A stretch of 10,409 nt of DNA from an uncultured Eubacterium sp. (lineage in GTDB: Bacteria > Bacillota > Clostridia > Peptostreptococcales > Anaerovoracaceae), in the NCBI GenBank assembly GCA_900551775.1, contig URXI01000134.1:1-10409 (forward strand), written 5' to 3'. Positions 6,889 to 10,409 of this stretch are shown here, piece after piece. Made by a program: the position numbers and the translations under genes. The notes below the pieces were generated by a model. That model was not told where the DNA came from and ran no database searches. It saw only the letters and a list, made by a program, of their open reading frames with translations. Position 1 is the first letter of the stretch. Every line of letters begins with the position of its first letter.

Positions 6889-9800
6889 TTACTTTGCGAT
6901 TCTATTCACTTTGTTGGACCATTTGGTGTAGATCTCCTGTCCATCCAACACCCTGACGCCCCTGATCTTGTAATAATAGCGTGCGCCCTTCTTCAACTGC
7001 TTGGTGTTTTTATAGCTCTTCTGCTTACCCGTTTTGGTGGTATAGAAGGCTTTTGTTCCGTAGCCGCTGTTTTTCTTAGTGAAGCGGAAAACCTGATAAT
7101 AGTCCACCTTAAAGTCGTCGGACTTCTTCCACTTGATGGTGATGGCGTTCTTCTTTGCGGATGACCAGACTTTGATAGTGGTCTTTTGGATTCCCGTCTT
7201 GATTCTGGCAAAATACTGATCCACTGTCTCCGCCGCCACCAGGGCATAGCTGGAAAAATGACCTGTCTCAGCTACATAGTACCGTTTGCCATCTTTCACG
7301 ATTTCCTTGCCCGGTACGGTCACATAGGTGCCGTCTGCCGACAGATATACCAGCTTTAATTCTTTGCCCTGGAGCTGCTCTGGAATCGGAATGGCGATGG
7401 TGGCTTTTCCCCCGCCAAAGTCCGTGACCAGCCCATTTGCGTGTACCACCTTCAGATCCAGCAAAATGCTGTCTTCTCCGATGATTTTCTTCTGCGTCTC
7501 CGTCGGTTCTTCCACAACCTCAGCGATGACCGTGACTTTGTCACCTTCGGTTTCTTTTGAAATGGCACCTAATGCTTTGTTGTCAAAGGTGACTTCTGCA
7601 TCGCTGGTTTTGATCGTCAAAGCCGCATCGGTCTTCTCTGCGAGTTCTTTAATCGTCTCCGCCGGCAGTTCTGCCTTTACTACAGTTCCGCTGCCTTTTG
7701 GCACTTCAATGGCCACTTCGTCGGCCTTCTTTTCCACAGCCTGATCTACCAGTTTCTTTCCTGTCTCATCGGTGATTGTCGCAGTAGTCTCCTTGCCGCT
7801 GGTGGTGGTCTTCGCCTCTGTCTTTGTCGTCGTTCCCTCTGCAGTGCTGTCTGTGGTCACATCCGGTTTGGCAGGCGATACGATAATCGGTCTGTAAATC
7901 TCCCTGACCACATATTTGCCAGTCCCATCGCTTGCAGCCTCGTAGCCTTCCACGACGTACTGGCTGACATCCTGCGGGAATGTGCCAGAAATGATGCCTG
8001 TAGTGGTTGGCGTCTGTAAATTCCCTGCTACTGCCTGATCCAACGTTTTGCCGTCTACCAGCTGCCAGTAATTGTGCTCCAGATCGATCTTGGCACCGTC
8101 TGCGATGGATTCATCCTTAATCAGTTCGCCTTTATTCCCTGAATTCAAAATGATATTGTTGTTGATTTTGATGTCTGCAGAAGCGAAAACATTGTTAAAT
8201 CTGATTGCTCGGTCTTTTGCTCCATCAATGATGTTTTCGGTGATGACCGCTTTTCCCCTGACCTCACCTTGCAGAGCGATAGCGTTGTGAACCGTATTTT
8301 TGATGACGTTTCCTTTGATTTCTATGTCCGCTGCCCCGCCACAGGCACCGTTCAGATAAATACCTTGATAAGCTTTCTCTACTACATTATTGTTAATAGA
8401 AATATTGCGGAAGGTATGAGTACCGCTTTCGACTAATTTAATAGCCTGACAATTACTATTTACGGTCTGTTCCAAGTCAAATTTGCAGTCCTGAATGGTA
8501 AGATGATCTACAGGGCCAAACTGTGCGGCTTCTTGTCCATTGTACCAATAGGCAAAGTAAATTGCTGGTTCATTTCCACTGTTTTCAAAATTGAGATTCT
8601 GGAAAGTCATATGATCGATATCGATAATGCTGTAATAGCCATTCGCTTCATTGACTTTGATATCTCTGCCCGTTGCATAGTCTACCATCTCTCTGCCAGT
8701 GCCATCGCTGCTGTAATAATGTCCCGGCTGAACCAAAAACTGTTCTAATATTGTACCCTCTTGACCAATAAGAGTAATGTGCTCGAGGGATCGCTGATAG
8801 TATCCCTTCTTATCCCTTAGCTTATCAATGGTTCTGTTTCTGATTTCAAGCTTTCCATAATTCCCCGACGTAAAGTTGAGCGTCGAATAATCCACTGCAT
8901 AGTTCAGCGCCTTCTGCGCATTATCCGGTGTCACATTGACCATGATGCTGCCGGAACTTCCTGTGTTTACAACAGCCAGCTTTCCTTGTCCGCTCATATA
9001 GAACGGCCTGACTAAATCCCCAGTTGCTGTGATGGTTTTGCCGTTTAAGTCCAAAGTGACATCAGTCCCGACGTTTACACTTTGATCAATCGTCATATCT
9101 TGCAAAAGCTGAATTCTTGCGCCGCTGTCCGCCTCCGCCATGGCCTGCTCCAGGGATGGATAGGACTTGCTTATGCTATCATTTTTTGCAACTGATCCAG
9201 TCAATTTGGTATAGACAGTCCCAGCAGCAATTTTAGTCTCTTTGCCGTGTCTTGGTTCCTTGTAGTATCTATAATCTTCTATAAAGCGTAGACTATTTCC
9301 TGTAACTTCGAGTTTTGCAGTACTGGTAGGCCCAGTGCAAGACAGTTTCTCTGATACAATCATGCCCTCCTTATCCTGCAATAACTCCAAAGATAGATTC
9401 TCTGCCACTGTTTTCCCGTCATTGTCAACCTCACCAACAACCCTGCCTTTGACCTTTCCATCAGTTCCTCCAAAGATGCTAATTGCTGGGTTGTTATCCG
9501 ATGTATAATATCCTATATATTTTTCCAAGTCTAATATATTATGTGGATTAGAGGTGCCTGAAAAAATGTCAGTAAGATGTCCTCTGTAACAATAGTTTAT
9601 TCCTCCAGATTTCACTTCTATATTTATGTTGTCATATTCATCGTGAGCCTGTATACACAACTGGCTTAGCGGGATTTTGACGATATTACCATCAATTTCA
9701 GTGGGTTCTATCGCAAAGATATGATTCCCAATCTGATAGGAAATCGTCATCTTGTTTTCTGTCTCACCTTTATAATCCTTTATTCTTTCTACCTGCAGAT

Positions 9801-10047
9801 ATAGATATTCGTTATCTTCTCCCAGCGAAATTTTAGGGTTAGCAGAAAGTCGATATGTCTGGCTAGTTCCTCCCCAGGATGGGTCGTCTCCTTCCGCTCC
9901 CAGCATTGTTAACGCATCAGTACTTGTTCCCATCTTCACGGTCAAAACATCCGGTTTTGGTGACTCTCCTATCCCCGCAAATGCCATAGCAGGTATGCAC
10001 CCCATAATCACAGCGATGCAGAGAAATGATAGTAATAATTTCTTCAT
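6889..10047 (-). CDS. Secreted parallel beta-helix surface protein with basic FN3-like C-terminus
   Basis: A 1052-residue exported protein. Residues 1-24 are a signal peptide (MKKLLLSFLCIAVIMG, likely cut after AFA). Residues 25-280 are a beta-rich N-terminal region. Residues about 285-675 form a right-handed parallel beta-helix of the pectate-lyase-like/PbH1 type, with repeated runs such as IEIKGNVIKNT, AVITENIIDGA and IKINNNIILNSG. A Thr-rich linker (about 725-755) leads to beta domains ending in GHFSSYAL (about 934), then the basic FN3-like module (about 953-1052) shared with the LRR protein. No clear carbohydrate-active catalytic set is visible, so adhesin or glycan-binding is as likely as lyase. 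There is no LPXTG, SLH or hydrophobic anchor. The start at 10047 is chosen over the ATG at 10092 because GGAAGGG lies 8 nt upstream and the longer frame would run through the leader terminator. Confidence 0.88.
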   Translation of the reverse strand: MKKLLLSFLCIAVIMGCIPAMAFAGIGESPKPDVLTVKMGTSTDALTMLGAEGDDPSWGGTSQTYRLSANPKISLGEDNEYLYLQVERIKDYKGETENKMTISYQIGNHIFAIEPTEIDGNIVKIPLSQLCIQAHDEYDNINIEVKSGGINYCYRGHLTDIFSGTSNPHNILDLEKYIGYYTSDNNPAISIFGGTDGKVKGRVVGEVDNDGKTVAENLSLELLQDKEGMIVSEKLSCTGPTSTAKLEVTGNSLRFIEDYRYYKEPRHGKETKIAAGTVYTKLTGSVAKNDSISKSYPSLEQAMAEADSGARIQLLQDMTIDQSVNVGTDVTLDLNGKTITATGDLVRPFYMSGQGKLAVVNTGSSGSIMVNVTPDNAQKALNYAVDYSTLNFTSGNYGKLEIRNRTIDKLRDKKGYYQRSLEHITLIGQEGTILEQFLVQPGHYYSSDGTGREMVDYATGRDIKVNEANGYYSIIDIDHMTFQNLNFENSGNEPAIYFAYWYNGQEAAQFGPVDHLTIQDCKFDLEQTVNSNCQAIKLVESGTHTFRNISINNNVVEKAYQGIYLNGACGGAADIEIKGNVIKNTVHNAIALQGEVRGKAVITENIIDGAKDRAIRFNNVFASADIKINNNIILNSGNKGELIKDESIADGAKIDLEHNYWQLVDGKTLDQAVAGNLQTPTTTGIISGTFPQDVSQYVVEGYEAASDGTGKYVVREIYRPIIVSPAKPDVTTDSTAEGTTTKTEAKTTTSGKETTATITDETGKKLVDQAVEKKADEVAIEVPKGSGTVVKAELPAETIKELAEKTDAALTIKTSDAEVTFDNKALGAISKETEGDKVTVIAEVVEEPTETQKKIIGEDSILLDLKVVHANGLVTDFGGGKATIAIPIPEQLQGKELKLVYLSADGTYVTVPGKEIVKDGKRYYVAETGHFSSYALVAAETVDQYFARIKTGIQKTTIKVWSSAKKNAITIKWKKSDDFKVDYYQVFRFTKKNSGYGTKAFYTTKTGKQKSYKNTKQLKKGARYYYKIRGVRVLDGQEIYTKWSNKVNRIAK

Positions 10048-10069
10048 AACGTTTCCCTTCCTTAATATC

Positions 10070-10097
10070 AAAAGAGCATGGCCGCAGCACATGCTCT
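10070..10097 (-). terminator. Riboswitch-linked intrinsic terminator in the beta-helix gene leader
   Basis: On the minus strand AGAGCATG (10097-10090) pairs with CATGCTCT (10080-10073) around a 9-nt GC-rich loop, and the stem ends in a TTTT run. It lies between aptamer and ribosome binding site, matching the arrangement in front of the LRR gene. The T tract is shorter there, so some read-through is likely. Confidence 0.7.
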
Positions 10098-10137
10098 CAC
10101 TATTGCAACAAAACAGACTCCATTCCGTTATGAACGC

Positions 10138-10226
10138 AGATCATCTGTGCAACTGGCTGCCATCCCCTCCGGGGTACAGGCCCTATAGCTTTGTGCCGCT
10201 GCCTTTCGACAGTTTTACCCAATCTT
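10138..10226 (-). promoter_or_regulatory. Cyclic-di-GMP-I (GEMM-I) riboswitch aptamer, beta-helix gene
   Basis: Core sequence nearly identical to the aptamer at 3472-3552: GGTAAAACTGTC-GAAA-GGCAG, then GGCACAAAGC, AGGGCCTGT, a CCCC-GGA-GGGG variable stem (10175-10165) and GATGGCAGCCAG. The residue aligned with Vc2 G20 is G and the A47 equivalent is present, which supports c-di-GMP specificity. The variable stem differs in sequence but not in position from the other copy, as expected for a selected RNA. Outer boundaries are approximate. Confidence 0.9.
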
Positions 10227-10240
10227 TGATTTTCTCCTAA

Positions 10241-10269
10241 ATTATACCCCCCCCCCACGAATTTGTCAA
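10241..10269 (-). promoter_or_regulatory. Perfect consensus promoter with G10 spacer tract, beta-helix gene
   Basis: TTGACA (10269-10264) and TATAAT (10246-10241) have a 17-bp spacer that contains ten G (10256-10247) next to the -10 box. The spacer differs from the LRR gene copy by only two bases. Predicted start near 10234, leader about 187 nt. Confidence 0.9.
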
Positions 10270-10409
10270 TATGAGTTGCTGAAGCGGCCACGGCAAACGC
10301 ATGAAAAACAGATTGTAAACAGAGTCGGTTCAGCTACAGCAGCAATTTTACTATAGCGGACCGTTTTTGCAAAAATGAGTATAAAAAATCCTGGTAAATT
10401 CCATGAATT
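10266..10409 (-). other. Unidentified open frame at the window edge
   Basis: The minus strand is open from the window edge to a TGA at 10268-10266, giving 47 residues rich in hydrophobic and Cys residues. I do not recognise it, and no terminator follows it. The stop overlaps the -35 box of the beta-helix promoter. It may be the end of an upstream gene or chance. Confidence 0.2.

Noticed and set aside
10048..10092. Upstream start adding 15 residues to the beta-helix protein
   Set aside because: The extension begins inside the leader terminator hairpin, disrupts the signal peptide layout and has no good ribosome binding site; the ATG at 10047 has one.

Overview
The window reads as a low-to-mid-GC Gram-positive anaerobe of the class Clostridia. 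The evidence is strong AGGAGG-type ribosome binding sites, Firmicutes-type promoters, cyclic-di-GMP-I riboswitches with intrinsic terminators, a BlaI/BlaR1 pair, and BspA-like leucine-rich-repeat and beta-helix surface proteins ending in a basic fibronectin-III-like module. The exact genus cannot be fixed from the sequence. Every convincing gene lies on the minus strand, so the window is read from right to left.

Layout in transcription order: (1) 10409-10266 holds an unidentified open frame that may be the tail of a neighbouring gene. (2) 10269-10073 is a regulatory cassette: a perfect TTGACA-17 bp-TATAAT promoter with a run of ten G in the spacer, a c-di-GMP-I riboswitch, and an intrinsic terminator. 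(3) 10047-6889 encodes a 1052-residue secreted parallel beta-helix protein. (4) 6879-6824 holds the blaI promoter and two BlaI-type operators, arranged as one large palindrome that can also fold as an RNA hairpin. (5) 6816-3916 is a three-gene operon: a BlaI/MecI repressor, a BlaR1/MecR1-like M56 membrane protease and a small multi-pass membrane protein, ended by a terminator at 3843-3879. (6) 3842-3601 has no convincing gene but contains a nested inverted repeat. (7) 3600-3396 is a second copy of the promoter/G10/riboswitch/terminator cassette. (8) 3359-387 encodes a 990-residue secreted BspA-like leucine-rich-repeat protein, followed by a strong terminator. (9) 1-204 is a cluster of small hairpins with an incidental open frame.

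How it may work together: two large surface proteins have different N-terminal binding folds but the same basic C-terminal module (about 78% identical over 97 residues, counted by eye). Both sit behind near-identical control cassettes in which a possibly phase-variable promoter feeds a c-di-GMP riboswitch and terminator. Between them lies an autoregulated sensor-protease/repressor operon with no beta-lactamase gene and a sensor domain unlike the penicillin-binding one. The most interesting signal is the combination of a homopolymeric G tract inside a perfect promoter with a c-di-GMP riboswitch, present twice.
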